Part shown: piece by piece, positions 8,131 through 21,212 of the stretch
Position numbering within the stretch: position 1 is the first letter of the stretch
Layout of the letters: the number at the start of each line of letters is the position of its first letter
Source of the DNA: Pseudomonas fluorescens
GTDB lineage: Bacteria > Pseudomonadota > Gammaproteobacteria > Pseudomonadales > Pseudomonadaceae
Length of the DNA: 64,000 bases
Assembly (NCBI RefSeq): GCF_004683905.1
Contig: NZ_CP038438.1
Coordinates: 3,348,001 to 3,412,000, forward strand
Reading direction: 5' to 3'
The notes under the pieces: generated by a model
What the model was told of the DNA's origin: nothing
The model's input: only the letters and a program-made list of their open reading frames with translations
Database searches by the model: none
Translations under genes and position numbers: made by a program

Positions 8131-9201
8131 TTAAACGCTGAGCGCGGCGCGCAGTTGCGCTTCGAGTTGCGCGGCGTCGAGTTCCTGACCGATCAGCACC
8201 AGACGGGTGACGCGCGCTTCGTCAGCGCCCCACTGGCGGTCGAAGTGCTTGTCGAAACGCGTGCCCACGCCCTGAATCAACAGGCGCATCGGCTTGTTCG
8301 GAATCGCCGCGAAGCCCTTCACGCGCAGAATGCCGTGCTGCACAACCAGTTGCGTCAGCGCGTCGAGCAGCAGGCTTTCGTCGGCTTGTGGCAGTTCGAT
8401 CGAGATCGAATCAAAGGCGTCGTGATCGTGGTCATCGTGGTCGTCATCACCGTCGTGGTGGTGATCGTGATGGCTGTGGCGGCTGTCGATATGTTCTTCG
8501 GATCCGGCACCGAGGCCGATCAGCACGTCCAGCGGCAGGCGACCGTTGCTGGCTTCGATGATTTTCACCGCTGGCGGCAGTTCTTCAGCGACTTCGGCGC
8601 GAACGCGAGCCAGATCTTCGGCGCTGGTCTGGTCGGCCTTGTTGAGGATCACCAGATCGGCGCTGGCCAGTTGGTCGGCGAACAGCTCATGAAGTGGCGA
8701 TTCGTGATCCAGGTTCGGGTCGAGTTTGCGCTGGGCATCGACCTGATCCGGGAACGCGGCGAAGGTTCCGGCGGCCACGGCCGGGCTGTCGACCACGGTG
8801 ATCACCGCATCCACGGTGCAGGCGCTGCGGATTTCCGGCCACTGGAAGGCTTGTACCAGCGGTTTTGGCAGGGCCAGACCGGACGTCTCGATCAGGATGT
8901 GATCGAGGTCACCGCGACGGGCGACCAGTTCACGCATCACCGGGAAGAACTCCTCCTGCACCGTGCAGCACAGGCAACCGTTGGCCAGTTCGTAGACGCG
9001 GCCAGTGGCTTCTTCTTCGGTGCAGCCGATGGTGCATTGCTTGAGGATCTCACCGTCGATGCCCAGTTCGCCGAATTCGTTGACGATCACGGCGATGCGA
9101 CGGCCCTGAGCGTTGTCGAGCATGTGCCGCAGCAAGGTGGTTTTGCCCGAGCCGAGAAAACCGGTGACGATGGTGACGGGGAGTTTGGCCAGTGTTTTCA
9201 T
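8131..9201 (-). CDS. cobW: CobW, G3E-family metal chaperone GTPase
   Basis: The 356-residue G3E P-loop GTPase is thought to deliver cobalt for cobalamin synthesis. It has Walker A GFLGSGKT near residue 14, the metal-site motif NGCLCCTVQEE (CxCC), ETSGLALP and NKAD nucleotide-binding elements, and a CobW C-terminal domain. A His/Asp-rich segment (HSHHDHHHDGDDDHDDHDHD) separates the two domains and is a likely metal reservoir. ATG 9199-9201 was chosen because GTPases of this family begin just before the P-loop region. A longer frame upstream overlaps leader RNA. It is first in the operon cobW-cobN-chlI/chlD. A hairpin over its ribosome site may be the riboswitch output. Confidence 0.95.
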   Translation of the reverse strand: MKTLAKLPVTIVTGFLGSGKTTLLRHMLDNAQGRRIAVIVNEFGELGIDGEILKQCTIGCTEEEATGRVYELANGCLCCTVQEEFFPVMRELVARRGDLDHILIETSGLALPKPLVQAFQWPEIRSACTVDAVITVVDSPAVAAGTFAAFPDQVDAQRKLDPNLDHESPLHELFADQLASADLVILNKADQTSAEDLARVRAEVAEELPPAVKIIEASNGRLPLDVLIGLGAGSEEHIDSRHSHHDHHHDGDDDHDDHDHDAFDSISIELPQADESLLLDALTQLVVQHGILRVKGFAAIPNKPMRLLIQGVGTRFDKHFDRQWGADEARVTRLVLIGQELDAAQLEAQLRAALSV

Positions 9202-9204
9202 CGG

Positions 9205-9230
9205 ATGCCCTTTCGCAAGGTGGCGGGCAT
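9205..9230 (-). promoter_or_regulatory. Possible RBS-sequestering hairpin upstream of cobW
   Basis: On the coding strand ATGCCC (9230-9225) can pair with GGGCAT (9210-9205). The second arm contains the AAAGGGC segment that would serve as the cobW ribosome site. It lies between the cobalamin aptamer and the start codon, so it could be the translational expression platform. The pairing is only 6 bp and the role is inferred. Confidence 0.4.
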
Positions 9231-9310
9231 ACGGGACGAGATCCGCTGCGAACGTGCGCGCGGAAGAATTCGCCACCGGATCACCCCGCCCGGTTGTAGT
9301 GAGAAATCTG

Positions 9311-9500
9311 TGACGAGGCAGGTCTCCTGGCTGACGGTGTTCGGGCTTTGGGCCCGGCGTTCGTTGCGCCTTCCCGCGGGCTCAGTGGATTGAGCTGGCA
9401 GTGGCGTGGCAACGAACTTCACCGTTCACAGTTGCGGGGGCAGCCGCGGCTTTGACCGCGTTCCCTTCTTAGCTTCGGCGTGGGCCGAAGAACCTCGAAA
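9311..9500 (-). promoter_or_regulatory. Cobalamin riboswitch upstream of cobW-cobN
   Basis: On the minus strand the leader has the cobalamin aptamer hallmarks in order: AAGAAGGGAA, CTGCCCCCGCAACTGTGA, GCCACTG, and the B12 box CAGCCAGGAGACCTGCC near 9333-9315. The aptamer ends about 110 nt before the cobW ATG. It should repress the chelatase operon when adenosylcobalamin is abundant. No strong intrinsic terminator is seen after it, so translational control is more likely. Confidence 0.93.
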
Positions 9501-9539
9501 GCGCAAGGCTACGCATGGCTTGAGGATGGGTCAATGCTT

Positions 9540-9890
9540 TGGTTTTTTTTTGGATTGGGGGCATATCCGTTGCTGCGGTAACGGCCTCCTATGGTTTCGC
9601 TCTTACAGCGGTCACTTTTTCCAAACGCCGGGTTTGAGGTTTGGGGTTTGGGGGCATATCCGTTCCTTCGGGTGTTGCCTCTGGCGGTTTCGCTCTTACA
9701 GCGAGTCACCTTTTCCAAACGCCGAAAAGGTAACCCAAAAGGCTTTGCCCCGGCGTACGGCACTTCGCTGAGGCTCAGTGTTCCCTCGCTACGGTGTCCA
9801 TCAGGGGGCATCGCCTCCGGTTTGCTTCGCTGCACCTCCTCTCGATGTATGCGGCTTCGCCGCATGGCGCTGCGCGCCTAACCCCCGGAT
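9540..9890. repeat. Left arm of an inverted intergenic repeat
   Basis: No credible gene. GGGGGCATATCCGTTGCTGC at about 9557 begins a repeat that recurs, inverted and diverged, at about 10200-10490. Shared parts include the GTCACTTTT...CCAAACGCC segment, AAAGGTAACCCAAAAGG, and GGTTTGCTTCGCTGCACCTC. Within this arm a piece of about 90 bp is tandemly duplicated: GGGGGCATATCCGTT appears at about 9557 and again at about 9650. Apparent reading frames here are products of the repeat. Confidence 0.7.
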
Positions 9891-9942
9891 GAACACCTAC
9901 ACTCGGCCTGCCGAAGGGGCAGAAGATCAAAAGCCACATCAA

Positions 9943-10026
<84 letters not shown>

Positions 10027-10105
10027 ATCAAAAGATCGCAGCCTTCGGCAGCTCCTACACGGGAGTGAGTGTATTCAGTTAGAGATTGGTCGGCTGTCAG
10101 GCCGC

Positions 10106-10130
10106 CTTCGCGAGCAAGCCCGCTCCCACA
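10106..10130. repeat. Single REP element
   Basis: CTTCGCGAGCAAGCCCGCTC followed by CCACA is a lone REP of the GGCTTGCTCGCGAA family, between the microsatellite and the right inverted-repeat arm. Confidence 0.75.
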
Positions 10131-10199
10131 GTTTAGATTGTGTACAGCCCCATGCGGCGAAGCCGCCCCACTCAACACAATGAGCGTTAGCTCGAGTAC

Positions 10200-10490
10200 C
10201 GCTTTTGATCTGAGGGCCCGTCGGCAGGCTGAGTGGAGGGATTTATCCGGGGTGGGAGCGCAGCGACCGTTTGGCGCAGCCAAACACAGCGAGAGGAGGT
10301 GCAGCGAAGCAAACCGTAGGCGCTGCCCCCCGGATGAATCCCGCAGCGAAGGAACCCGAGCCTAGGCGAGGGCCGAACGTCAGGGCATAGACCTTTTGGT
10401 TACTTTTGGGGCGTTTGCCAAAAGTGACCCGCCGTAAGGGCGGAACCCTAAGTGGCCGTTACCGCAGCAACGGATCCACCCCCAAAATTG
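10200..10490. repeat. Right arm of the inverted intergenic repeat
   Basis: Read on the minus strand it repeats elements of the left arm: GATCCGTTGCTGCGGTAACG, GTCACTTTTGGCAAACGCC, AAAGTAACCAAAAGG, CGGTTTGCTTCGCTGCACC. Together the arms enclose about 300 bp of microsatellite and REP DNA between two divergent riboswitches. No gene is seen here. Confidence 0.65.
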
Positions 10491-10522
10491 ACTAAATTCC
10501 CCAACCCATGCTCTCCTACACA

Positions 10523-10728
10523 ACTTGTTACGGGTGCCCTTCAGAGGGTGAAACGGGAAACCGGTGAATCATGTGCTTTACTCAAAGCCATGTCAGTCCG
10601 GTGCTGCCCCCGCAACGGTAAGCGAGCGAAGCGTCAGATCCACTGTGCCATACGGCATGGGAAGGTGACGCTTGCAGGTCGGCCAGACGCCAACCCCTCG
10701 TGAGCCCGGAGACCGGCCCGCAACACAC
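10523..10728 (+). promoter_or_regulatory. Cobalamin riboswitch upstream of cbtB-cbtA
   Basis: The plus strand carries GGTGCCCTTCAGAGGGTGAA, ACGGGAAACCGGTGAA, GTGCTGCCCCCGCAACGGTA, a CCACTGTG...GGGAAGG segment and the B12 box GAGCCCGGAGACCGGCC (10702-10718). These are the conserved parts of a cobalamin aptamer. It lies 140 nt before cbtB and should turn cobalt import down when cobalamin is abundant. The expression platform is not obvious. Confidence 0.95.
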
Positions 10729-10858
10729 AGTGCGCATTGTGCGTCGCTGAACATAACAAACCCGCGGTGGGCGGGCGCTGTTCGAACCTTTGCGTGCCCG
10801 ACCCGCAGGGGTTTTCATGCGCTCTATATCACCCGCTGACACTCCAGAGGGAAGCGCC

Positions 10859-11056
10859 ATGTCGATCATCAGCAGCACCGGCAGCAACACCGACAAAATC
10901 TCCAGCACCGCCACCTTGAGCCAACGCCTGACCGCCGCGATTTTCGCGTCGATTCTGGGTGCCAGCCTTGTGTACTTCGCCGGTTTCTCGCACATCGAAG
11001 CGGTGCACAACGCCGCTCACGATACCCGCCACAGCGCCGCGTTCCCGTGCCACTGA
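10859..11056 (+). CDS. cbtB: CbtB, cobalt transporter subunit
   Basis: The 65-residue membrane protein has one transmembrane segment (about residues 22-42, LTAAIFASILGASLVYFAG). Its short C-terminal tail is rich in His (SHIEAVHNAAHDTRHS) and ends FPCH, the metal-binding signature of CbtB. The start is ATG at 10859, preceded by GAGGGAAG. It lies directly after a cobalamin riboswitch and 11 nt upstream of cbtA, its known partner in predicted cobalt uptake. Confidence 0.95.
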   Translation: MSIISSTGSNTDKISSTATLSQRLTAAIFASILGASLVYFAGFSHIEAVHNAAHDTRHSAAFPCH

Positions 11057-11067
11057 GACCTGCAGAC

Positions 11068-11766
11068 ATGATCAAGCGTATCGCGCAAACCGCAGGCTTC
11101 ACCGGCCTGCTGGCCGCCCTGCTGCTGACGTTGCTGCAAAGCTTCTGGGTCTCGCCACTGATTCTGCAGGCCGAAACCTTCGAGAAGTCCGAACCGGTGG
11201 CCGTTCACGAACACGCCGCCGGCACGGCCGCACACACCCATGACGCCGAAGCCTGGGAGCCGGAAGACGGCTGGCAACGCGTGGTCTCGACCACCGGCGG
11301 CAACCTGGTGGTGGCGGTCGGTTTCGCCCTGATGCTCGCTGGCCTGTACACCCTGCGTGCACCGACCAAAACCTCGCAAGGCCTGCTCTGGGGCCTGGCC
11401 GGTTACGCGACCTTCGTCCTCGCGCCGACCCTGGGCCTGCCGCCTGAACTGCCGGGCACCGCTGCAGCCGATCTGGCGTCGCGGCAAACCTGGTGGATCG
11501 GCACCGCCGCTTCCACCGCTGTTGGCCTGGCGTTGATTGTGTTCAGCCGCCACTGGCTGATGAAGCTGCTGGGCGTGGCGATCCTCGCCGTGCCGCACGT
11601 GATCGGCGCGCCACAACCGGAAGTGCATTCGATGCTCGCCCCGGAGGCGCTGGAAGCCCAGTTCAAAATCGCTTCGCAGTTGACCAACGTGGCGTTCTGG
11701 CTGGCCCTGGGCCTGATCAGCGCCTGGTTGTTCCGCCGCAAAAGCGATGGTCAATACCACGCATGA
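11068..11766 (+). CDS. cbtA: CbtA, cobalt transporter subunit
   Basis: This 232-residue inner-membrane protein has about five hydrophobic segments. A His-containing loop after the first segment (AVHEHAAGTAAHTHDAE, about residues 46-62) is a plausible cobalt site. CbtA with CbtB is a riboswitch-associated predicted cobalt transporter. ATG 11068 was chosen because the protein then begins MIKRIAQTAGFTGLL, right before the first membrane segment. Seven more upstream residues are possible in frame. It overlaps cobE by ATGA. Confidence 0.93.
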   Translation: MIKRIAQTAGFTGLLAALLLTLLQSFWVSPLILQAETFEKSEPVAVHEHAAGTAAHTHDAEAWEPEDGWQRVVSTTGGNLVVAVGFALMLAGLYTLRAPTKTSQGLLWGLAGYATFVLAPTLGLPPELPGTAAADLASRQTWWIGTAASTAVGLALIVFSRHWLMKLLGVAILAVPHVIGAPQPEVHSMLAPEALEAQFKIASQLTNVAFWLALGLISAWLFRRKSDGQYHA

Positions 11767-12176
11767 CCGATGACCGCGCAGCGCCGACCTTTGTGGTCGG
11801 CCTGGGCTGCCAGCGCGGCTGCCCGGTCAGCACGCTGCGCGCGTTACTCGATCAGGCGTTGCAGGCGCATCGTATAGAACTTGAAGCGGTCAAGGCCTTG
11901 GCCAGTATCGATCTTAAACGCGATGAACCCGGCCTGCAGGAACTGGCCAGCCAACTGGCGTTGCCGTTGTTGTATTTCAGCAGCGACGAACTGGCCAGTT
12001 ACCAGCAGCGACTCAGTCACCATTCGCAGATCGCCTATGAGCGCACCGGTTGCTACGGGGTGGCGGAAAGTGCTGCCCTGGCCCTTGCCGAGCAGTTGAT
12101 TCAGGCACCGGCAAAGCTGCTGATTTCCCGGCAAAAATACGCTCAGGCGACCTTGGCATTGGCCGGCGCTGCGTAA
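11763..12176 (+). CDS. cobE: CobE (CbiG C-terminal-like) cobalamin biosynthesis protein
   Basis: The 137-residue protein matches the CbiG C-terminal domain family: VVGLGCQRGCPVSTLRALL near the start, then ASIDLKRDEPGLQELA and GCYGVAESAAL. CobE belongs to the aerobic cobalamin pathway, probably as an accessory factor around precorrin handling. It starts at ATG 11763, overlapping the cbtA stop by 4 nt (ATGA), so translational coupling is likely. Confidence 0.93.
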   Translation: MTDDRAAPTFVVGLGCQRGCPVSTLRALLDQALQAHRIELEAVKALASIDLKRDEPGLQELASQLALPLLYFSSDELASYQQRLSHHSQIAYERTGCYGVAESAALALAEQLIQAPAKLLISRQKYAQATLALAGAA

Positions 12177-12257
12177 AATCCCGATAATCGCCCCGTTTGA
12201 TCATGAGCAATCTTCATCTGAAGCGTTGCCCTGCCCCGTTTTTCACAGGATTTCTTC

Positions 12258-13004
12258 ATGACTGTCTACTTCATCGGCGCCGGCCCCGGCGACCCGGAAT
12301 TGATCACTGTCAAAGGTCAGCGGCTGATCCGCAGTTGCCCGGTGATCATCTACGCAGGCTCGCTGGTACCGGCTGCGGTGCTGGAGGGGCATCAGGCTGA
12401 AACCGTGGTCAACAGCGCCGAATTGCATCTGGAGCAGATCATTGAACTGATCAAATCCGCCCATGCCAAGGGCCAGAACGTAGCGCGGGTGCATTCGGGT
12501 GATCCGAGTCTGTATGGCGCGATTGGCGAGCAGATTCGTTATCTGCGCGAGCTGAATATTCCGTTCGAGATCATTCCCGGCGTCACCGCGACCGCAGCGT
12601 GTGCAGCCTTGCTAGGCGCGGAACTGACACTGCCGGACGTGTCGCAGAGCGTGATTCTGACCCGCTACGCGGACAAGACCGCAATGCCGGCGGGTGAGGA
12701 GCTGAGCAGTCTGGCGCAGCATGGCGCGACCATGGCGATTCATCTGGGGGTCAATCATCTGCAGAAAATCATCGCCGAACTGCTGCCGCATTACGGCGCG
12801 GATTGCCCGATTGCGGTGATTCACCGGGCGACGTGGCCGGATCAGGACTGGGTGGTGGGGACGCTGGCGGATATTGCCGCGAAGGTTGCGGCCAAAGGGT
12901 TTCGGCGCACGGCGTTGATTCTGGTGGGACGGGTGTTGGGGAGTGAGGTGTTTAGCGAGTCGTCGCTGTATCGCGCGGGGCATGCGCACCTCTATCGCCC
13001 ATGA
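12258..13004 (+). CDS. cobM: Precorrin-4 C11-methyltransferase CobM
   Basis: The 248-residue SAM-dependent methyltransferase converts precorrin-4 to precorrin-5 in aerobic corrin synthesis. Family signatures are FIGAGPGDPELIT at the start, VARVHSGDPSLYGAIGEQ, the PGVTATAACAALLGAELTLP segment and ILTRYADKTAMP. Length is normal. The start follows a purine-poor leader 81 nt after cobE, with weak ribosome pairing. It is the last gene of the cbtB-cbtA-cobE-cobM cluster, followed by a REP pair and a terminator. Confidence 0.96.
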   Translation: MTVYFIGAGPGDPELITVKGQRLIRSCPVIIYAGSLVPAAVLEGHQAETVVNSAELHLEQIIELIKSAHAKGQNVARVHSGDPSLYGAIGEQIRYLRELNIPFEIIPGVTATAACAALLGAELTLPDVSQSVILTRYADKTAMPAGEELSSLAQHGATMAIHLGVNHLQKIIAELLPHYGADCPIAVIHRATWPDQDWVVGTLADIAAKVAAKGFRRTALILVGRVLGSEVFSESSLYRAGHAHLYRP

Positions 13005-13010
13005 AGGCCC

Positions 13011-13078
13011 TTTCGCGAGCAAGCCCGCTCCCACATTTGGAATGCGCTCAAATGTGGGAGCGGGCTTGCTCGCGAAGG
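13011..13078. repeat. REP inverted pair
   Basis: TTCGCGAGCAAGCCCGCTCC and its complement face each other around a short spacer, so this stretch can fold into one long hairpin just after cobM. Confidence 0.85.
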
Positions 13079-13096
13079 CGTCATTGAATTTCACGC

Positions 13097-13129
13097 AAAA
13101 AAAAACGGCGCTCACGGGGCGCCGTTTTT
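13097..13129. terminator. Bidirectional intrinsic terminator, cobM / nfuA
   Basis: AAAACGGCGC-TCACGG-GGCGCCGTTTTT forms a GC-rich stem with A/T runs on both sides, between convergent cobM and nfuA. Confidence 0.88.
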
Positions 13130-13148
13130 CATGTCCGCAGCGAACACC

Positions 13149-13790
<642 letters not shown>

Positions 13791-14816
13791 CTAGTATTTT
13801 TGTCGGGAAAGATTCTCGACAGGTGCGCTGACCGGTTCGCCCTCGATCCGCGCTTTAAGCCACTGATAGCTGCGTTTTTCCACCCATTCGTAGCTCAACC
13901 ATGACCCCACGCCAATCGCCAGAGCGCAGACGATGAACATCAGATACGGGTTGATTCCGTAGCGTCGCGCGTTAAAACCACCAACCGACAACACCAACAC
14001 GTGCATCAGATACACCGAATAGGAACAGTCACCGAGCCATTTCATCACCCGATTGCGCTCGACGTAGCGCTCCAGCGCCATGCAAGCCATCACCAGCACC
14101 GCGCTCGGCACGCCCCAGTTCAATAACCTTGGCGCCGGTGCCAGGTGATAGATCGCCATCATCGCAGCGCCCATCGCCAACAGCGGCAGCCACAGGCCGG
14201 CGCCAATCCAGCCCCGGCGATAGAGCACGCCAATGCCGATCCCCAGCAGAAACTCGTAGACGATGTCGGAACGGTAAAACTCGTTAAGCCAGCCGAACGC
14301 CTGACACACCGAAAACAGCAACGCGGCGACCACCAGCAAGCGCACCTGCCAGCGGAACACCAGCGCGCATGCAAACAACACATAGAAGAGCATTTCGTAG
14401 TTGAGCGTCCAGCCGACATTCAGCGTCGGATAAATCCCGTAACCGCCGGGGTTTTGCGCAGGAATGAATAACAGCGACGCGAGGAAATGCGCCCAGTCCA
14501 CCGTCTGATCCGGCAACATTGGCCGGGCGAACAGCACCAGCAACGCCATCAACAGCGTGTACAGCCAGTACGCCGGGACAATGCGAAACAACCGATACAG
14601 CAGAAACCGCGCCGGAGGCAGCGCTTTGCTTTCGGTGGAGAGGAAAATCACCAGACCACTGATGACGAAGAAAACATCGACGCCGACTGCGCCCTTGTCG
14701 ATGAAGAACTGCCCGACCGGGCCGCGCGCCTTGAAGTCGAAGAAAATCTGCATGAAGTGGTGACAGACCACCGTCCACGCGGCAAGCGCCCGCAGGGCCT
14801 GCACTGAAATCAACAT
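13791..14816 (-). CDS. Acyltransferase 3 family membrane protein (OafA-like)
   Basis: The 341-residue protein has about ten membrane segments. The family N-terminus is present: ISVQALRALAAWTVVCHHF, then VDVFFVISGLVIFLST. These match acyltransferase-3 (OafA/YrhL) proteins, which O-acetylate polysaccharides or lipids at the inner membrane. The likely catalytic His is in VCHHF. ATG 14814-14816 was chosen for its AGGAG site. The frame runs further upstream, but that part is REP DNA. No polysaccharide genes are adjacent, so the acceptor is unknown. Confidence 0.88.
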   Translation of the reverse strand: MLISVQALRALAAWTVVCHHFMQIFFDFKARGPVGQFFIDKGAVGVDVFFVISGLVIFLSTESKALPPARFLLYRLFRIVPAYWLYTLLMALLVLFARPMLPDQTVDWAHFLASLLFIPAQNPGGYGIYPTLNVGWTLNYEMLFYVLFACALVFRWQVRLLVVAALLFSVCQAFGWLNEFYRSDIVYEFLLGIGIGVLYRRGWIGAGLWLPLLAMGAAMMAIYHLAPAPRLLNWGVPSAVLVMACMALERYVERNRVMKWLGDCSYSVYLMHVLVLSVGGFNARRYGINPYLMFIVCALAIGVGSWLSYEWVEKRSYQWLKARIEGEPVSAPVENLSRQKY

Positions 14817-14859
14817 GATCGGCTCCTGTCCACAACTCTCAAAACCACCACCGCCCCCT

Positions 14860-14949
14860 TGTAGGAGTGAGCCTGCTCGCGATGACGGCATGTCAGGCAA
14901 CAACCATTCTGAATGGACTGACGCCATCGCGAGCAGGCTCACTCCTACA
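14860..14949. repeat. REPIN upstream of the acyltransferase gene
   Basis: TGTAGGAGTGAGCCTGCTCG and its inverted copy flank a spacer of about 35 bp. This is the same family as at 4175, 5654 and 60289. Confidence 0.88.
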
Positions 14950-15000
14950 GGGAATGTGCGGTGTTGCTAAGAATTGGGACAGCAGGCCTGTATTAAACGA

Positions 15001-17301
15001 TCAAAGATTCTGGTAGCGGTTCATGTCCAGCACGCCCTCTTCCACCGGATCGGTTTCGTGGAGGTATTGGCTCAGGTCGTGGAAATAGAACCAGAATTGC
15101 GGATGACTGCGACGAATCCCCCAGCGTTCGACGATTTTCTCGAAACGATCGGCATCCTTGGCATTCTCCATGGCATCGACAAACTCCGGCACTTGTTCGG
15201 CTGGAATGTTGAAGATGAAATTCGGATAGCTGCTCAGTACGCCCGGGTAGATGGTCAAGGTGTCCAGCCCTGGCTGATAGCGCAGCGACTCGCCCAACAG
15301 GAACGCCACGTTACTGTGCGCACGGTTGCGCAGCAGGCTGTACATCTCGCGTTTGCCGCTGCGAGTTTCGATGCGCAGCATGGTTGCTTCCGGCAATTGG
15401 TCGATCACCTTCAAACCGGCGGCCGGACGCGAGGTCAGGCGACTGAGTGCCTGCTCGGCGTTCTGTAGCGCCGGGTCGATATTCGGCCGCGAGCAGTAGG
15501 CGCCGTCACAGCGGTTGATCGGATCCGGCCGCGCATTGAGGTCGCCGTAACGCGCCAGCAACTGCATGGCGAAATCGTATTTCGGGTCCTTCGGATCGAG
15601 TTTCAGCGCGGTCGGTTTGTCGTCGTCGATCGCCTCATAGTCGAGCCACATCTTGAACTGGCCGCTGCTTTGGTACCAATCATCGAGGTAGTCCTCGCGG
15701 GAATCGGCCGGCATCAGGCGCAGGAAGTTCTGCTCGGCGCCGTTGCGGATCAGGTCGAAATACAGACGCGTCTGCGCCTGATGGGAGACGTTGCCGAACA
15801 CATCGAAGTTGACCGCCAACTGATAATAGGTGCGCTCCAGCAGTGGATAGTCGAACAGCCACATGGTCTGTGGCACTTCGCCGATCAGGCCTTTGGTCAC
15901 CGACGCACTGTCGAAGTGGCGGAAAATGCTCAGCAGCGCGTTGTCGTTGCCGGCCCACAGGGTTGACCAGCTCGGAGCCGGCAGTTCGGCGTAACTGTCG
16001 CGGCGCAGGGCTTCGTATTCGTTGCGCTTGTTACGGTAGTTGTGCCACAGGCTCAGCACACTGCCGACGTCATCGTTCTGCCCAGGCATTGCCAGCAACG
16101 GCGTGGCCTGGCCGCGATAGTTGGGGTCGGTGATGTACAGATCATGTTCCGGAGCCTGGAACAGCGCCCAGAAGTTATCGCGGATCACATCCGTCGCAAT
16201 CTGCCCACGGCACACCGGCCCGCGAATGAAGGTGCGGACGAAGTATTCAGCGTTATCGAGCATGAACTGATAACGCGCCTGCGCCGGAATCGCCTCGAAG
16301 GTGGCGAACGGGTTGGCCCGGCTCTGCGGGCCGTAACCCGGCAGCGCGTTGACCTGCCAGTTGCCGCTGTAGAACAGACTCTTGACCCGCGCCATCTTCG
16401 CCGCACTCAGCGGATAGGTGATGTGGGTCTTGTGCACGATCACCCCTTGCACCGGCCACAAGCGGTAATACACCTGAGTGCCCGGATCGTCATTCGGGCG
16501 GCGGGTGGCGATCAGGTCGATCGGCTGCCCTGTCGGCGTGCGCGAACGCACCCACTGGAAGTAGTGCCCCGGCTCGCCGTCCTTGAAATAGATATGCGCG
16601 AGGAACCAGTGTTCGAACAGCCAGCGCCCGACCAGACTCTGCCGCGCCCCCGGCGCATTGAGCAGGTTTTCCCACTGGACGATTTGCAGCGCTTCCTTGG
16701 CGCTCGGCGCCAGCCCCTGCTCGTCGATCGGCGCACCGGACGCCAGCCAGCGTTGCAGGGTCTGGTATTGCTGATCGGTCAGCCCGGTCACCGCCAGCGG
16801 CATGCCTTCTTTCGGGTGGGCGCCGGCATAGCCGTCAAACTCGGCGGGCATCGCGCACATGTTTTCCCGTTGCAGGCCGAGCACGATGTCTTCCGGCAGC
16901 TTGGCATTCGGGGTCAGCGGGGTTTTGTGGCCCAGTTCCAGCATCCGCGCCATCAGCGCCGCTTGGCTGCCCTGAGCGTCGAGTACCGAATAGAAGCCCT
17001 TCTGCTGCCAGGCACGTTTGCCGAAGGCGTCGTAGAACAGCCGCGTGGTCGGCGCCGCCTGAGTGCGTTCGCCGTCGTAGACCGGCATCTTGCTTGCACC
17101 CCGCCCTGCGCCTTCGCCGCTGCCCAGATTGAGCTGGCACGCCGAGTCGTAGCAGGCGTGGCAGGCCACACACTTCTCGGTGAAGATTGGCTGGATGTCA
17201 CGCGTATATGAAATAGAAGGTGAGATCGCGGGTTCCTGCGCAATGGCGCCCCAGCTTAAGAACAGCAAGAAAATGCTGATGACGCGGTACGACATGCCCA
17301 T
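15001..17301 (-). CDS. cti: Fatty acid cis/trans isomerase Cti
   Basis: The 766-residue periplasmic heme protein converts cis to trans unsaturated phospholipid acyl chains, a fast Pseudomonas response to solvents, heat and other membrane stress. It has an N-terminal signal peptide (YRVISIFLLFLSWGAIAQ) and one c-type heme motif, CVACH (C44, C47, H48), in the context IFTEKCVACHACYDSACQ. Length fits the family. ATG 17299-17301 was chosen, with ATG 17293-17295 equally possible. The frame runs 19 residues further upstream but would bury the signal peptide. It is divergent from metH. Confidence 0.95.
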   Translation of the reverse strand: MGMSYRVISIFLLFLSWGAIAQEPAISPSISYTRDIQPIFTEKCVACHACYDSACQLNLGSGEGAGRGASKMPVYDGERTQAAPTTRLFYDAFGKRAWQQKGFYSVLDAQGSQAALMARMLELGHKTPLTPNAKLPEDIVLGLQRENMCAMPAEFDGYAGAHPKEGMPLAVTGLTDQQYQTLQRWLASGAPIDEQGLAPSAKEALQIVQWENLLNAPGARQSLVGRWLFEHWFLAHIYFKDGEPGHYFQWVRSRTPTGQPIDLIATRRPNDDPGTQVYYRLWPVQGVIVHKTHITYPLSAAKMARVKSLFYSGNWQVNALPGYGPQSRANPFATFEAIPAQARYQFMLDNAEYFVRTFIRGPVCRGQIATDVIRDNFWALFQAPEHDLYITDPNYRGQATPLLAMPGQNDDVGSVLSLWHNYRNKRNEYEALRRDSYAELPAPSWSTLWAGNDNALLSIFRHFDSASVTKGLIGEVPQTMWLFDYPLLERTYYQLAVNFDVFGNVSHQAQTRLYFDLIRNGAEQNFLRLMPADSREDYLDDWYQSSGQFKMWLDYEAIDDDKPTALKLDPKDPKYDFAMQLLARYGDLNARPDPINRCDGAYCSRPNIDPALQNAEQALSRLTSRPAAGLKVIDQLPEATMLRIETRSGKREMYSLLRNRAHSNVAFLLGESLRYQPGLDTLTIYPGVLSSYPNFIFNIPAEQVPEFVDAMENAKDADRFEKIVERWGIRRSHPQFWFYFHDLSQYLHETDPVEEGVLDMNRYQNL

Positions 17302-17451
17302 GATCCCGATCGTGAAAAAAACGCCCGCGATTCTACAGTATGACGCTCGTACCAACATGAACGATATTCATGCAAAAGCAGCACGTGCTCCAAAAGCGCA
17401 CAGGTTTGTTATGATCCCGGCCCTTCGTCATGGTCTTTTCGAGTAGTCCCA

Positions 17452-21162
<3,711 letters not shown>

Positions 21163-21169
21163 GCGCAAC

Positions 21170-21200
21170 GGTCAGTCCCCGAACCTCCCGGGGACTGACC
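21170..21200. terminator. Hairpin between metH and the first NEL gene
   Basis: GGTCAGTCCCCG-AACCTCC-CGGGGACTGACC is a 12-bp stem between convergent genes. No T-run follows directly, so it may stop transcription weakly or protect 3' ends. A small second stem, GCGGGTTTTACCCGC, comes just after. Confidence 0.6.
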
Positions 21201-21212
21201 GTTCAGCGGGTT

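Noticed and set aside
6469..9393. 974-codon open frame antisense to cobN and cobW
   Set aside because: It crosses two certain genes and a riboswitch, and the sequence resembles no family.
9509..9865. 118-codon frame in the repeat island
   Set aside because: Its sequence is a translation of the intergenic repeat. Such frames recur wherever the repeat occurs and show no ribosome site.
14817..14942. N-terminal extension of the acyltransferase
   Set aside because: It is REPIN sequence. The AGGAG site supports ATG 14814-14816.
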